In this document: positions 12,544 to 23,437 of the stretch, in pieces | How the letters are laid out: every line of letters begins with the position of its first letter | Numbering within the stretch: the stretch's first letter is position 1 | Source of the DNA: Margaritispora aquatica | Lineage: Eukaryota; Ascomycota; Leotiomycetes; Helotiales; Discinellaceae | Assembly (NCBI GenBank): GCA_007644065.1 | Contig: VJWN01000013.1 | Location: 434,001-498,000 of the forward strand | Reading direction: 5' to 3' | Length of the DNA: 64,000 nt | Translations under genes and position numbers: made by a program | Notes under the pieces: generated by a model | Database searches by the model: none | What the model was told of the DNA's origin: nothing | Seen by the model: only the letters and a program-made list of their open reading frames with translations

Positions 12544-13828
12544 TTTGGGTACTAAGCGCTCAAAGACTATGAGATTGGAGGGGGAATTGTACGACTTTAT
12601 GATAGATAGATACATGCATGGATGGTCTGATGTCTGGATATGAGCATGGGAAGGGGCTTCGGGTTTAGAATGGTTTGCATAATGGCGGTGTCTGGTTGCG
12701 TTTGTATGCTGCCTCAGCATTGTTTATATTGATATCCATACCCAATTAATCAACTTACTCAGGGGTGTCAGTGTTTCTCTTCCTTGTGCCCAGCGTCTTC
12801 TTCGGGAGAGTACCTCGCGAATAGAGTTTTGTTGATTTTGGATCTCGAGAGGAATTTGGGAGTTGTGTTGTTTTGGGGAGCTCTGGAATGGGGAAAGGAG
12901 GGGGGATTAAGCGAGTGAGGAGAGGGTATTCCCGAGTCAAATGTTTGCCATGAATACCTAGGTGAGGTAAGTATTGGAATTGACGTAGTTTTCGCGTTCT
13001 GCGCTACTGATAATGATGGTGGTGATGGTTTGGGTCATCTGAAAGTTGCCTAGGTAAACATTGTTGGGTGATAAATGCCTATCTAAGTGATATGCATCTA
13101 TGATTTGAGGTCCGAGACTCCCATCATTGAGAAACGAAACACACAGGCAACTTTCTGCTTTTACAAGTTAACAGCAACATTTGCTTACTTACACTGTCTT
13201 CCTGCCTGCCACACTACCATTCGTATTTAGTTTTCGGTAGACTTCCACTATAAACACGATCGTAAATCAATTAGCTAGCACAAAGGCTTCACTTGTCTTT
13301 CGAGGATTTTTCTTCCTATATTATTGATATGCCTCCTTACACCCGTAGTTGAATGTAATATGCATGCCTTTAAAAGAAATCGCTGGCATGTCTATACAAT
13401 CGCGCTCTATCTCCTCTTCCCTTCCAGCTCTATCATTCTTAGTCACGATTGCTGCTCGTCTCCGCCAGTCTGTTTAGTTTTGTTCAGTGCCTCTCTTTTT
13501 TTTTCCACTGGAAGCCCGCTGCCGCTCGTCTCATCATCTTCATCCGAACGCAATCAACCGAATCAAACCAACTGAGCACGCACTCAGTATCACAAGCACT
13601 GGCCCTACAATAGATAACAAGGGAACTCGGCAGAAGAGAAAGAAAATCTTGTATTGTGATTTTGTAATCACTTCATCCTAGAGTCACCAGTACTTTTGGT
13701 CGCTAGAATGGATATCCACGCTCATGCTCCCCCAGCCGGCTCCAGCCCCAGTTTCATTTACAGAAAATACAACAGACTAGACCTGTATGAGATCAACGTT
13801 CGTTCATTTACTAACATCCCATCACCCT
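12544..13828. other. convergent intergenic region, no gene seen
   Basis: Sequence between the 3' ends of the zinc transporter and lectin genes, holding their 3' UTRs. An ACCTAGGT palindrome is at 12956-12963. No open frame has a recognisable domain. Confidence 0.6.
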
Positions 13829-15031
13829 TTAAAATCGATGGCTTCTCCTCTGTTGCGTCCTGTACGCTGTAAAGCCCACATATGCACCGCCCAACACACC
13901 AAAGAACATGACGATCTTGAACAAGAACCAAAACCAGCCACCGCCAGTCTTCTCCTTCTTGCCCCGCATCTTCGAAGGCTTGGAGGGGTCCACCTTTTCT
14001 CCTGGTCCAGAAGGCTTGCCAGCGGCATCCCGACCGTTAGTATCATAGAGATTCTTGGTCGCGACCATGATAATGTCATGGTTGTCGCTCAGCTCTCCCG
14101 TCTCGGCGGAAAATCCAAGGTATGCGACGCTAGGAATCATAGGCGGCTCGTTGGTCTCGAAGCACAGCTCCCATGTCTCCTCGCTCTTGTACTGTAACTC
14201 CAGCTTCAAGCTCTTATCTTGGAAGTAGGTGAGGCGTGCTTTGGTAGGTATGCTTGCACCTCTGATTCCCCTTGCCGAGCAACCCATGAACTCATTATCC
14301 TTGCCGTCGTTGTCCTTGTCGTAAACCTTGGTGCCATCACCAACCATAGCCATTACATAGGGAAACACAGTGCCTGGTCGGTTGTTCTTGTAGGTGTCGA
14401 AGAAGATACCCAGACCTTCGAACTTGTCGACACTACCAAAGACAGTACCTGGAGAGGCACGTTGTTTGGTGAGCCACATGGCGAAACCGTCGCCGTGCAA
14501 GTTGCCATTGCCATGAATCTTGAACTCGACTTCAATCTGTTTTGTTGTTAGTCCCACGCAGCCCATTTTCTTGCCAGCAGGAAGCCCCTACCTCCCAATT
14601 GGTTGCTGTGAGTGGCACTCGTGAGAAGATCCATCCTTCTTGAGATGGTCTATCAGAGGTGAGGCGTATGTATCTGCGATTCTAGCATCAGTTCCGTGTA
14701 ACCCAATTCAGAAGCACAATCCATACTGATCGGCGCGTACTATCGTGTTCCCTCCGAAGTCAAACCATCGACTCTGCATATCAGAATCTAGGTAGGGCTA
14801 TTGCCTTTCGTCAGCCTTGCACTGTGGCATGCTATCTGTCGAACAACCCACCTGGTGGAGAGAATGTGTGCGCAACTAGAGCTCAATTAGCATTATATCC
14901 TAGAGACCAATTGCCAGATAGCCTACAGGTATACTCCGTATTCCATTTTCATCCGTGGTGGTTTGGTCATGAACACCAGCAAGAGCACATGCTACCAACC
15001 CCAAAGCCGACAAAGAAGTGGAAAGCCACAT
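13829..15031 (-). CDS. ER-Golgi L-type (legume-like) lectin cargo receptor
   Basis: I reconstruct five exons: 15031-14927, 14875-14848, 14787-14727, 14673-14592 and 14536-13829, giving 327 residues. The signal peptide is at 1-19. The luminal legume-lectin domain runs from about 35 to 255, with DGFAMW (108-113) and FFDTYKN (137-143), the Asp and Asn positions that bind Ca2+ and mannose in this fold. One membrane segment lies at about 293-313, and a short basic tail ends in HRF. It belongs to the VIP36/ERGIC-53/Emp46-47 group that sorts glycoproteins between ER and Golgi. The 28-nt second exon is inferred from phase and from the family pattern LRTHS..DSDMQ; its donor GTTGTT is weak, so that exon is less certain than the rest. 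The gene is divergent from TIM13. Confidence 0.85.
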
Positions 15032-15493
15032 TCTCACAATTCACTTTCCTCTGTCCCTCTCCGTTATAATAGAAATAAAATCGCAAGTCCGTAGAAACCC
15101 AAGCACGAGAGGTTCGCAGAAACACCAGCTCAGAAAAGAAAGTAATGCAATGAGTAAAGGGAGGCTGAGACTCTGCACTTCTCTTCACACACTCTCTCGC
15201 AAAAGTTCGAGTTGTCGTTAGCTGGCCTTTCTGTAGTTCCGGGGATACGATACGGAATCGGATAGGTCTAATCGGGAAGCCCCTGTAAATACGCCCCCGA
15301 AGCCGAAGTATTACGGGGGTTGTACCTGCCTTAGGCCGAGGGAGAGGAAGCATCATCGACGACAAAAAAAGTTGAACAATAGTCAATACAGAACAATATA
15401 AAACGGGCGATTCAATACACGATTCCCACCGCTTCACAACAATTGCAAAATCCAAAATTTCATCCAACGTAAACACCCACAAACTTCGCAAGA
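15032..15493. promoter_or_regulatory. divergent intergenic region, lectin and TIM13
   Basis: These 462 bp separate the start codons of the lectin (-) and TIM13 (+) and must contain both promoters. No specific element was identified. Confidence 0.5.
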
Positions 15494-15841
15494 ATGGACA
15501 GCCTTACAAATGGATTTGGAGGAGCTTCAGATCCCAAAGCTGCAGTAATGAATCAAGTTAGACAAGAAGCTGCCATGTCAAATGCAAAGGCATTGATTGA
15601 GGTATTTCATACTACGTGCCTAAGTCTAAGTCTGAATTCTGACCCGTACTAGAAAGTCAATGAGCACTGCTTCGAGAAGTGCGTGCCCAAGCCAGGAACC
15701 TCGTTATCCAGCGGGGAAACCACTTGTTTTACTCAATGTATGGAGAAATACATGTCGGCATGGAATACGGTCAGCAGACAGTACATCAACAGGATACAGC
15801 AGGAGTCGGCGAAGAGCGCAGGAGGGGGCGGCATGTTTTAG
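15494..15841 (+). CDS. tim13: mitochondrial import chaperone Tim13
   Basis: Two exons, 15494-15601 and 15653-15841, with a 51-nt phase-0 intron encode 98 residues. The twin CX3C signature of small Tim proteins is present at Cys42/Cys46 and Cys61/Cys65, in a helix-turn-helix context followed by a polar C-terminal helix. Small Tims form disulfide-stabilised hexamers in the intermembrane space; Tim13 pairs with Tim8 to guide hydrophobic precursors such as Tim23 and outer-membrane beta-barrel proteins. Length and the QVRQEAAMSNAKALIEKVNE lead-in point to Tim13 rather than Tim8, 9 or 10. The first exon codes for only 36 residues, so the gene is easily missed in a simple open-frame scan. Confidence 0.92.
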
Positions 15842-16343
15842 GCGAATGGAGGTGGCACTGGGATTTCGAAGATGGTGTTGATGCATGGAAGGAATACCAA
15901 TTGTGTGGAGATTTTTGGACTAAGGACAACTATATGGGAGGAGTTGTATGATTACGGATGAACTGTAAAATAAGTGTATACCTTGGGAGAGCGACAGGTA
16001 GCTTAAATGCCATACCTCCACTATGTCTTGTGCGCATCATAATGCTTAACGAGAGATCTGACAGATATTTAGCAGGCGATGTTGAATACATGACATTGGG
16101 CCAAGACAAAGAGCCGTCGAGCCTCTCGCTGTGCTCGATTGCTATCCTCGATTGCTATCAGCAAACAAAACCAGCGGTCTATACGCTGCAATAGCCATAC
16201 ATACATGTAGCCATCGATGCTTTTTCATCCATCAGTTTTGCCAAGCAACATCTATCTCGGCATATCACCAATCACCAGCAAATTCCTCAGCAGGTACCAA
16301 GACTCCGCAGAAATGTACACCTGCATGCCTAATACGAGTCAAG
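15842..16343. other. convergent intergenic region
   Basis: Spacer between TIM13 (+) and the PHD protein (-). No gene seen. Confidence 0.6.
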
Positions 16344-17948
16344 TCAGTCATCTTCACCTTCACACAATGCTAACATATAAATGTGTAAAGGTCGAGTCTT
16401 CTCATCCCATCTGGTCTTGATAGCCTTAACAAGCATTTTGAAGTCATCCCAGTTACTGGGCATCAGCTCCAGATAAATTCCACCAGGAACGTTGCCTTCA
16501 CCAGACAACTTCATAAGGAGTCTTGTTGGAGTCTTGCCGGTTGTCTTATCAGGTGAGAAGCGTGGTGCACATGCCTCAAACAGTGAGTCTGGAGAATTGA
16601 TGCCGGCAAATTTGACTCCTCGAAAGGTGGTAGAGTTACGATTTCGAGCTAAGAGAAGGATGGTATCATCTATCTGTTCTTGGGTAAGGTCAAGCTGTTC
16701 AACTTTGCTTGCCTTCGAAGGCGTGTGAGGCTTGTCAATAGGGCTGAAATCCGGTCTTCGCTGTGCACGATTAATAGGTGTGAACGCTGATCTATTTGCA
16801 GCCTTCTTCCTGGGCGACTCTTGTTCTTGAGCTCCGAACTCATTAGGGAAACTTCTCTTTTTGGTAGAGCCATTGTGGGCTGAGGTGTTGCCTTGGGTTT
16901 GAATGGTGCTATGCTCAGGACTGAGACTAATGATGGGGGCAGTATCGAGTGAGGATGGTGGAATAGATAGCTCGTTGTTCGCAACATCTATTTGATTCTT
17001 TCCTAGCTTTCGACGTGGGGAGACCGGAGATCTAGACTCAATCGCAATTTTTCGTGCAGCTCCAGGTCCATTTGGAACAACCTTAGGCTTCCCATTCGAT
17101 CTTACACCCTTCGGTGATGAAGATAACCCCGATTCGCTACCTACCTGCTCTTCCGGCTCTTCATACTCGGACTCCGAATTCGTAACCTTCTTTTTGCCAG
17201 CTGGCTTTATTGACTTTGGCGTCACCGTCGCATCCCTCGCAACTCTAGTTGCAGGCTTAGCAGCTAGGTGGTTCGCGGCCAGCTCAGCGCAGAGGTTGCA
17301 GAGAATTCCTGTGTAGGCATTTTGATTTGGCATTAGCGCACAGCATTCTTGGTGGAAGTTCATTTCGCATTTAACGCATTCAAAAATTTTGCCATTAGTT
17401 TTGTCGCCTCCACAAATATCACAGTCTGGTCCTATGAAGCAATCGAGCGCCTGCAAAGAAACCACCTGTTAGCCATGGAACCACAAGATATCGATCGAAG
17501 AGGGGCATACCAAGACGTCCTTGAAGCTGAATCCTGGGTCATTGGTCTTCAAGTACTCGAACAACAGCAACATTCCTGTTTTAATACTAGCCCGATCAGA
17601 AGGAAACGCCCACTGCGGTCGCTCGCCCCAGAACTCATTGCACCAAGCGTCACTCAGTACTGCAGGAAAGTATCTCGTAGCGCACTTATCCAGGAAGAGA
17701 TCTACTTTCGTCTTGAATTCGGGTTTCCAGGACTTGCCGTCCTCCAGGCGTGGCGCAAGTCTTCCGATGGCATTGATATGCAGCTTGCGGTAGGAGGTGT
17801 ACATCAAGATCGCCTTCGTCAACGATCTGATCAATGGTCCGGTAGGGGAGAGCGTCCAAATTTGGCATACTTCAAAAAGCGTATGCGGTCGCTCGTCTGC
17901 AAAAGCAGATTCTGGGCGACCGCCACGAGAACGGCGTGTACGGGTCAT
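16344..17948 (-). CDS. PHD-type zinc-finger protein
   Basis: Two exons, 17948-17511 and 17450-16344, joined in phase 0 across a 60-nt intron (GTATGC..TTGCAG), give 514 residues. A PHD-like cross-brace finger has the spacing Cys156-x2-Cys159, Cys171-x2-Cys174, His179-x2-Cys182, Cys197-x2-Cys200. The first 145 residues are a compact, Trp-rich region rich in predicted helix that I do not recognise. The middle, about 205-400, is basic, Ser/Pro-rich and probably disordered (several KK/RK patches). A last folded-looking segment occupies about 410-505. PHD fingers commonly read histone H3 tails, so a chromatin role is likely, but the partner complex is unknown. The start at MTRTRRSRGG was preferred because the upstream in-frame extension looks non-coding. 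Confidence 0.75.
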
Positions 17949-18272
17949 GCGAAAATCAATTTGGCGATTGTCTGGAGAAGAGATGCACAACTGAAGTGTG
18001 AAATAGCAGCAGCCCTGAAGGTGCTGCCGCGAGAAGAAAAAGGTGTATGAAGATGTTGCGGAGGAAGGCGCGCCTGTGGAAGTAAATACAACCAACTTCG
18101 CTTAATCGGATGAATGTCCCATTGTGCCTTCATTTTTGAGAGATTTGGGTATCCGGACATTGAAAGATTCGCAATTAGTGGCATCCACCCAGTTAAATGG
18201 CCTCAAGAGCCTCTAATCACTGTACTACAGTGTTCGTTAATTCATCGATTCATTCTTTCATCCTATTTTACA
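17949..18272. other. intergenic, no gene seen
   Basis: Upstream region of the PHD gene and downstream region of Pex8, both on the - strand. Confidence 0.5.
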
Positions 18273-20348
18273 TCATAATTTACTTTTCTCTACCATATCC
18301 AAACCTAAGCCACCACTCATCATGAACTGACCTTCATTGGGTTCTCCTCCAAAGAGCACTTTATCTCTACCTCCTCTCGTGGTCCACCAGTCGACGCAAA
18401 TGGCACTCCTTTCAACGTCCATTTCGCCACTTTCCAATACCTCCCAGAATCTCGTTTTGCAGTGCTCCTTCATGGTGCTATCTCGAATCACATTCAGGAG
18501 GTCAGCAGCCATGGGCAACCAGTCTTGTAATGCCGACAATGTAATGTAAGGTAAGGCGTCCAGCAGGGTGAGCAACAGTACCGCTTGCTCTGATAATGGA
18601 AGCTCTTGGCTCTGAGCATCCGCTTCGCTTTTGATAGCTACAGATGGAGGTAGAGGGGTAACAGGTGCATTAAGGGCCCGGTAGTGTAGCATATCGAGCA
18701 GAGTCTCTGCCATCATAGGTTGTGATCTTGACAGTGGATTAGGCGGTGTGCATATTTGGATGAGAGCTTTAAATGCGAATCTGAACTGTCTAGGAGACAG
18801 ATTGTGAGGGAATGAAGCGAACAGGCTTTGTACATAGAATGGCACCACTTTAGCAGTAAGTGCTTCGTTTTTAGGAGCTGCGAGAACCGCAAGTATAGCA
18901 CTATGTGCGGCTTCGAAAATTTCGAGAAGTTGAGAATTAGCTTTAGGCGAGAGGTAGGGAGTACATGGCGTAACAATCAGTGATTCTGCGTCTGTGGATG
19001 ATAGAGCCATGGTAAAATGTTCGGATGTATTGAGGTAGAAAAGGTCGTGGTTCCGTTGCAACGGGTGTGCTGGAATCTGACCAGCTTTAATAGGATATAT
19101 GGTGCGCAAAAACAAAACAGACGCAGCTGGGTATCGTGAAAGTATGTCGATGGAAGTGATATTAACAAAGGTATATGCCGAAAAGGCATATGTGCCCATT
19201 CGAGATGAGATGAAGTGAATGTTTTTGAGAATCAAGAGGGCTTGGGACGCAGTGACGGGTGCATTATGTGAAGAGGCTAGGAATGGGTCGATCAGTGTAC
19301 GTCCTAGTATTGAGCGAAGAATAACAACAGTAGCGAACATAGCTGTCTTTAACACCTGCCAGAGGACTGGGATTGTGACCCGAAGGGATTCTGGGGTCAG
19401 GAACGCTGATTCTTCAGACTGATCGATTTCGGACAGCTTTATCCGCTGCCACCTGTCTAGAATGTTTGAAGTAAAAGCAAGAAGATGCTCTCGAACCTCA
19501 ATTATCCTTCTCGGGTTGTTTAGATTCTCAATCGAGTGTGCAATCAAACGAGACAATGGACCCATTGATGCAACTAAAGGCCTCGAAGATAGTTTTTGTA
19601 GCTGTAAAAACGAAGCAGACTTTGGCGACCAGTCAAACTGCTTTCCTGACACTTCTCTGACATCAAAGTCAACAGCCTCCAGAAAGTATCCTTCTTGATA
19701 ACCCTCAGCAGAAGTCATGGCGGTCATGGCCTTCATGACCAGAGCATCGTAGTTTAATTCTCGTCGAACATCGTCAGACAGAAGAGGAAATATATGATTC
19801 AATGCCAACACGACAGATCCCGAACCAAGAGCACCACTGCTGACGGGATCTTCGAATGCCAGATTAGCAGCTGTAACCACAGCATTCTCGAGATTGGTCC
19901 TCAATGCTCTCGAAAGTCCATGACGCTCCTGTCCTTCCATCCCAAGCAAAACCCCAGATATCACCAGCATATGTTGCCATCTTGGCGTGCGATCATCCAA
20001 GCCTTTAACCACGGCCGTTGCCCATGCATCACAAGCTATTCCGCCTCCTTGTCTTGGTTGGTATGCATCGTGAGGTACGGTGAGGCCACCATTGAGCTGA
20101 TTCTTGTGCACATTGATCGCTGCAGTATTGTACACACTTATGACGCGGAGGCATGTATGTAGTCCAACTGCTTGGCTCCATATCGTTGGGGCTGTAAGAA
20201 GATGTGATGTGAGGAGCGTAACGTTTAGGGGATTTGAAAGTGTTGTGAGGAGCGATGTTGTGCTGCCCAGTATTCTATTGTTTTGCTCGACATTTGGAGC
20301 GCCTTGATATGCCTGTAGCACGGTTGTGAGAAGACGATCCGCTGGCAT
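18273..20348 (-). CDS. pex8: peroxisome biogenesis factor Pex8-like (intraperoxisomal peroxin)
   Basis: Single exon, 691 residues. The protein is mostly alpha-helical and repeats-like without a catalytic motif. It ends in Ser-Lys-Leu, a perfect PTS1, and residues 5-13 (RLLTTVLQA) fit the loose PTS2 pattern R/K-L-x5-H/Q-L/A. Possession of both signals is a known trait of fungal Pex8, a peripheral protein of the peroxisomal inner face that links the docking and RING complexes during import of Pex5/Pex7 cargo. The N-terminal MPADRLL..AYQGAPN and overall length also agree with filamentous-fungal Pex8. It is divergent from the TMEM170-like gene. Identification rests on recollection of the family plus the terminal signals, so it should be confirmed by profile search. 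Confidence 0.72.
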   Translation of the reverse strand: MPADRLLTTVLQAYQGAPNVEQNNRILGSTTSLLTTLSNPLNVTLLTSHLLTAPTIWSQAVGLHTCLRVISVYNTAAINVHKNQLNGGLTVPHDAYQPRQGGGIACDAWATAVVKGLDDRTPRWQHMLVISGVLLGMEGQERHGLSRALRTNLENAVVTAANLAFEDPVSSGALGSGSVVLALNHIFPLLSDDVRRELNYDALVMKAMTAMTSAEGYQEGYFLEAVDFDVREVSGKQFDWSPKSASFLQLQKLSSRPLVASMGPLSRLIAHSIENLNNPRRIIEVREHLLAFTSNILDRWQRIKLSEIDQSEESAFLTPESLRVTIPVLWQVLKTAMFATVVILRSILGRTLIDPFLASSHNAPVTASQALLILKNIHFISSRMGTYAFSAYTFVNITSIDILSRYPAASVLFLRTIYPIKAGQIPAHPLQRNHDLFYLNTSEHFTMALSSTDAESLIVTPCTPYLSPKANSQLLEIFEAAHSAILAVLAAPKNEALTAKVVPFYVQSLFASFPHNLSPRQFRFAFKALIQICTPPNPLSRSQPMMAETLLDMLHYRALNAPVTPLPPSVAIKSEADAQSQELPLSEQAVLLLTLLDALPYITLSALQDWLPMAADLLNVIRDSTMKEHCKTRFWEVLESGEMDVERSAICVDWWTTRGGRDKVLFGGEPNEGQFMMSGGLGLDMVEKSKL

Positions 20349-20551
20349 GATTACGAATTTCCCATTCGTTTCCTGATTATTGCTGATTGCTTGAAGTTGT
20401 GATAGATAAGAGTCGTGGTTACGATGTTGTGACGAGCCGAGGCATTGTCAGCCTCTTCCAGATGACAGGCCTAGATTGATTCTAACATTCCATTAACGGC
20501 AAGGCTGAACTGTCAACAAACATTCCAGAGCAATAACTACACATCAATAGT
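20349..20551. promoter_or_regulatory. compact bidirectional promoter region, pex8 / TMEM170-like
   Basis: Only 203 bp separate the two start codons, so the two genes probably share regulatory DNA. No defined element was recognised. Confidence 0.55.
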
Positions 20552-21118
20552 ATGGCGAGGTAAACCAGATTTCTTGATCTTCTTGTGGAATACATCACTA
20601 ATTAGCTACTAGCTCTCGGGTTCAAAACCCAGCGCCCCTTGACTATGCAACACCTCCATTCCCATCTCTCTACTGGCCATACAAAGCTAAACCTGGAGTG
20701 CCAAACTATCTGTACTACACAAATGACATCTGGAGACATACTTTGTTATGGACTCTTATTGTCTATGCGGTCGTATATCTTTCCGTTGCGGTCTACGCGG
20801 TGGCTATGCAAATCGGTAAAGGCAAAAGAGCCTGGCAATATGTATGGATGATTCCACTACTCTTCGCCTTGGTAGGGGGAGTAGAGGCACTTATGGCTGG
20901 AAGCTTTGTTGGTCTCATGTAAGTGATCATTAAGCTATATATTCAGAAGCCGGTCTTAATTATGGAAGTACGGACTTGGACTAATATTATACAATAGCCT
21001 CGGTGCTGTTTATAATGCCGGATACTTCAAAATGTCAACCTGGATACCATTTATATGGGCTCTGATAAACGTTATGGTCATCATCGTCTCTTCTTTCAGA
21101 ATGCAGGCAGAGCTATGA
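20552..21118 (+). CDS. TMEM170-family integral membrane protein
   Basis: Three exons, 20552-20559, 20613-20918 and 20998-21118, give 144 residues. The first coding exon is only 8 nt (ATGGCGAG); choosing the acceptor ending at 20612 restores an open frame MASSRVQNPAPLDYATPPFPSLYW in pieces. Three membrane segments are apparent, and the last exon has the family pattern YNAGYFKMSTWIPFIW. TMEM170 proteins are small multi-pass proteins of the ER/nuclear envelope; in animals they shape ER sheets, while the fungal role is little known. The stop codon is 57 bp from that of the convergent acetyltransferase gene, so the 3' UTRs probably overlap. Confidence 0.82.
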
Positions 21119-21175
21119 ACTTCGATATTCTATTCTATCAGTCTATTCTTCCAGAAAAGCTACTTTTCAGACCAA

Positions 21176-22013
21176 TCATTGCTGCGCTGCAGCAGCCACT
21201 ACCACCACTTTCTCCAAGGCCGAGCCTAATGTTGGATCTCTTTCCTTGGGCTCAATCTTCCTGATGACCCTCGCAGGATTTCCAGCAACGACTACAAAGG
21301 CAGGGACATCCTTAGTGACGACACTTCCAGCTCCAACGGTTACACCTCTGCCAATAGTCACACCAGGACACACCGTTACGTTTCCACCAAACCAGCAATC
21401 TTCACCGATTGTGATGGGACTGCCAAGTTCGGGTCCTTTGATACCATTACGAAGGAAAGGATCAAGAGGATGGGTGGCTGCGAAGAAAGAACAATTTGGG
21501 CCGATGAGCGTTCGAGATCCTATAGTGATGAGGCATGTATCAAGGAATGTACAATTGAAGTTGATGTACACTTGCTTGCCGAGTCTGAGAGGGTGAGCTT
21601 CTTAGAATGAAGATGATATGAGAGACATCTCATACCTGAGGTTCGTGCCATAGTCCACTTTGATCGGACCATCAATATATGGCTCGTCCTCCAGAGCAGT
21701 AGCCTCTGCTTCGTCGGTTCTACCAACGGGTGGTAAGGGAGATTCATCATCAATGACGCTGCTCAAAATTTTAGATTATCACTAGCTAGCTTGAATGGAA
21801 CAATTATTGTAGACCGAAGTCTAACTTCTATCTTCTGACTTACTCTCTCCAAAGTTCCACCAATCTTCTCCTCGGTGCCTCTCCTGCTTGGTTGAATCTA
21901 TGACAGGCGTGGTGACATCGGTTTCGTTTGGCCGTCAGCTTTGGTAAAAAGGCATGGTAAAGCTCTCCTCTCAGCATTCGGGCTTCATTTTCTTCCTCGC
22001 TAACGTTGCTCAT
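21176..22013 (-). CDS. hexapeptide-repeat O-acetyltransferase, maltose/galactoside acetyltransferase type
   Basis: Three exons, 22013-21844, 21761-21636 and 21584-21176, give 234 residues. Residues about 10-55 match the helical Mac (maltose acetyltransferase) leader domain. From about 90 the left-handed beta-helix follows, with [LIV]G-x4 turns such as ITIGEDCWFGGNVTVCPGVT and GRGVTVGAGSVV, closing with AGNPARVIRKI. His137 in AATHPLDP corresponds to the catalytic histidine of LacA/NodL/Maa enzymes, which transfer acetyl from acetyl-CoA to sugars. The fungal substrate is unknown. No signal peptide, so cytosolic. The C-terminal tail is short and Ala/Val-rich. The ancestral family is bacterial-like but widespread in fungi; nothing here indicates recent transfer. 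Confidence 0.9.
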
Positions 22014-22531
22014 CTTGATGATGAAGTCAAATATTCTTGAATATTGAAAAAAAGAATGCCAACTGTCCAATCCACTTACGAACTTCGAACACTTCGACCT
22101 AAACTTCTTGGTTTCAAACCAAGGGCCTCAGCGTGAACGCCATTTGAGGGAGCCGTCCCATCTTCCATACCCCGCTGCGCTCTCACAGAATGCATCAAGC
22201 AGCAGGTGCCAGGGTAGAGAAAGCCACATACCAGATAAAACTCCAAGCAGTCTAGTGTGGAATTCTGCCATTTTAAGCGACCATATTTCTTTATCCACCT
22301 TCAGCCTTGTCAATATGCGGCCCTCAGTCATCAAAGAGACACATTCTCCTTCACCAAGCTCATGCACCATTTATAATCACAATGTCAGCCGCTGGTCATC
22401 TGTCTGCTTTTATATCAGAATAGATTCCTTTATTTCGCTTCTCCTTCGAGTCTGGAGCAGAGTTTCCAGAAAATCAACCAGCCGATTGCGAAACAAGGGA
22501 CTAGGAAACGCTTAGTCTCCACTACATTGCA
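22014..22531. promoter_or_regulatory. divergent intergenic region, acetyltransferase / ste14
   Basis: 518 bp between outward-facing starts. It contains CTTGGTTTCAAACCAAG at 22107-22123, an 8-bp-arm inverted repeat of unknown relevance. Confidence 0.45.
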
Positions 22532-23437
22532 ATGGCATCACCAGCAGTCTCAACAAAGGCATACAATACCGAGCCAACATCATCGAGGGCGACCGGCAGA
22601 TCCCACTTAGATGAAGCAAGCACGATGATAAACCGCGGTGGGATTGGGAACGCTCCATCAGATTTCCCCTCTCACCAACACCCCACCTCGACCCCACCAG
22701 ATGAAATCCTCCGCGCCCTCGACCTCTACGAGTCGAACTTCCTCCCCCACCAATCCCGCTCTCTCTCTGGCATTGCGCTCCGCGCCTTCGTCCTGGGCAT
22801 CACACTCACCACCTCCTCGTTCCTATCGATATACCTCCTTTTCGCCGGGTATCCCATCTGGCGCGCCCCCTTCTTCATCGCGTCGCTCTCGCTCTTCCAC
22901 TTCCTCGAATTCTGGACCACGAGCCGCACGAACACCGCGTCGGCATCCATCGCTTCCTTCCTGCTCTCCTCGAATGGCTCCGCATATACTATCGCCCATT
23001 CACTTTCCATTGCCGAAACGGTCCTCTCGCACTTCTTGCTTCCGTCTTTCGTACCTGCATTCGTTCACTACCTCGCCCTTGTTCTCGGCCTCACTCTGAT
23101 GATAATTGGACAAGGGATTCGAGCAAAGGCTATGCTCACGGCCGGGAAGTCATTCTCGCATATCGTGGCGCATACCAAGAAAAATACGCACGATTTAATA
23201 ACAACGGGCGTGTACTCTGTGTTCAGACACCCGAGTTACTTTGGCTATTTCTGGTGGGCGATTGGGACGCAGCTTGTTTGTGGGAATACGATCTGCCTGC
23301 TGGGATATGCTGTGGTGCTGTTTCAGTTCTTTAGGAAGAGGATCGCTGGCGAGGAGGAGTTGCTGATAAAGTTTTTCGGCACGGAGTATGTAGATTATAG
23401 GGCAAGGACTTGGGTTGGGATTCCATTTATTAAGTGA
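22532..23437 (+). CDS. ste14: protein-S-isoprenylcysteine O-methyltransferase (ICMT, Ste14-type)
   Basis: Single exon, 301 residues. After a polar N-terminus of about 85 residues come several membrane segments. The ICMT/PEMT signature lies in the C-terminal third: GVYSVFRHPSYFGYFWWAIG with the RHPSY motif, then a paired hydrophobic hairpin, then EEELLIKFFGTEYVDYRART, the conserved EE..L...FG..Y..Y segment that contributes to the AdoMet site. The enzyme methylates the C-terminal prenylcysteine of CaaX proteins (Ras, Rho, a-type pheromone) in the ER membrane. GC content of the 5' half of the coding region looks higher than the surroundings, but the frame is intact. Confidence 0.93.
   Translation: MASPAVSTKAYNTEPTSSRATGRSHLDEASTMINRGGIGNAPSDFPSHQHPTSTPPDEILRALDLYESNFLPHQSRSLSGIALRAFVLGITLTTSSFLSIYLLFAGYPIWRAPFFIASLSLFHFLEFWTTSRTNTASASIASFLLSSNGSAYTIAHSLSIAETVLSHFLLPSFVPAFVHYLALVLGLTLMIIGQGIRAKAMLTAGKSFSHIVAHTKKNTHDLITTGVYSVFRHPSYFGYFWWAIGTQLVCGNTICLLGYAVVLFQFFRKRIAGEEELLIKFFGTEYVDYRARTWVGIPFIK

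Noticed and set aside
20612..20632. GGGTTCAAAACCC resembling a tRNA B-box
   Set aside because: No A-box or cloverleaf around it, and it lies inside a coding exon of the TMEM170-like gene.
22107..22123. CTTGGTTTCAAACCAAG inverted repeat
   Set aside because: 8-bp arms are expected about once per window by chance; no other support.
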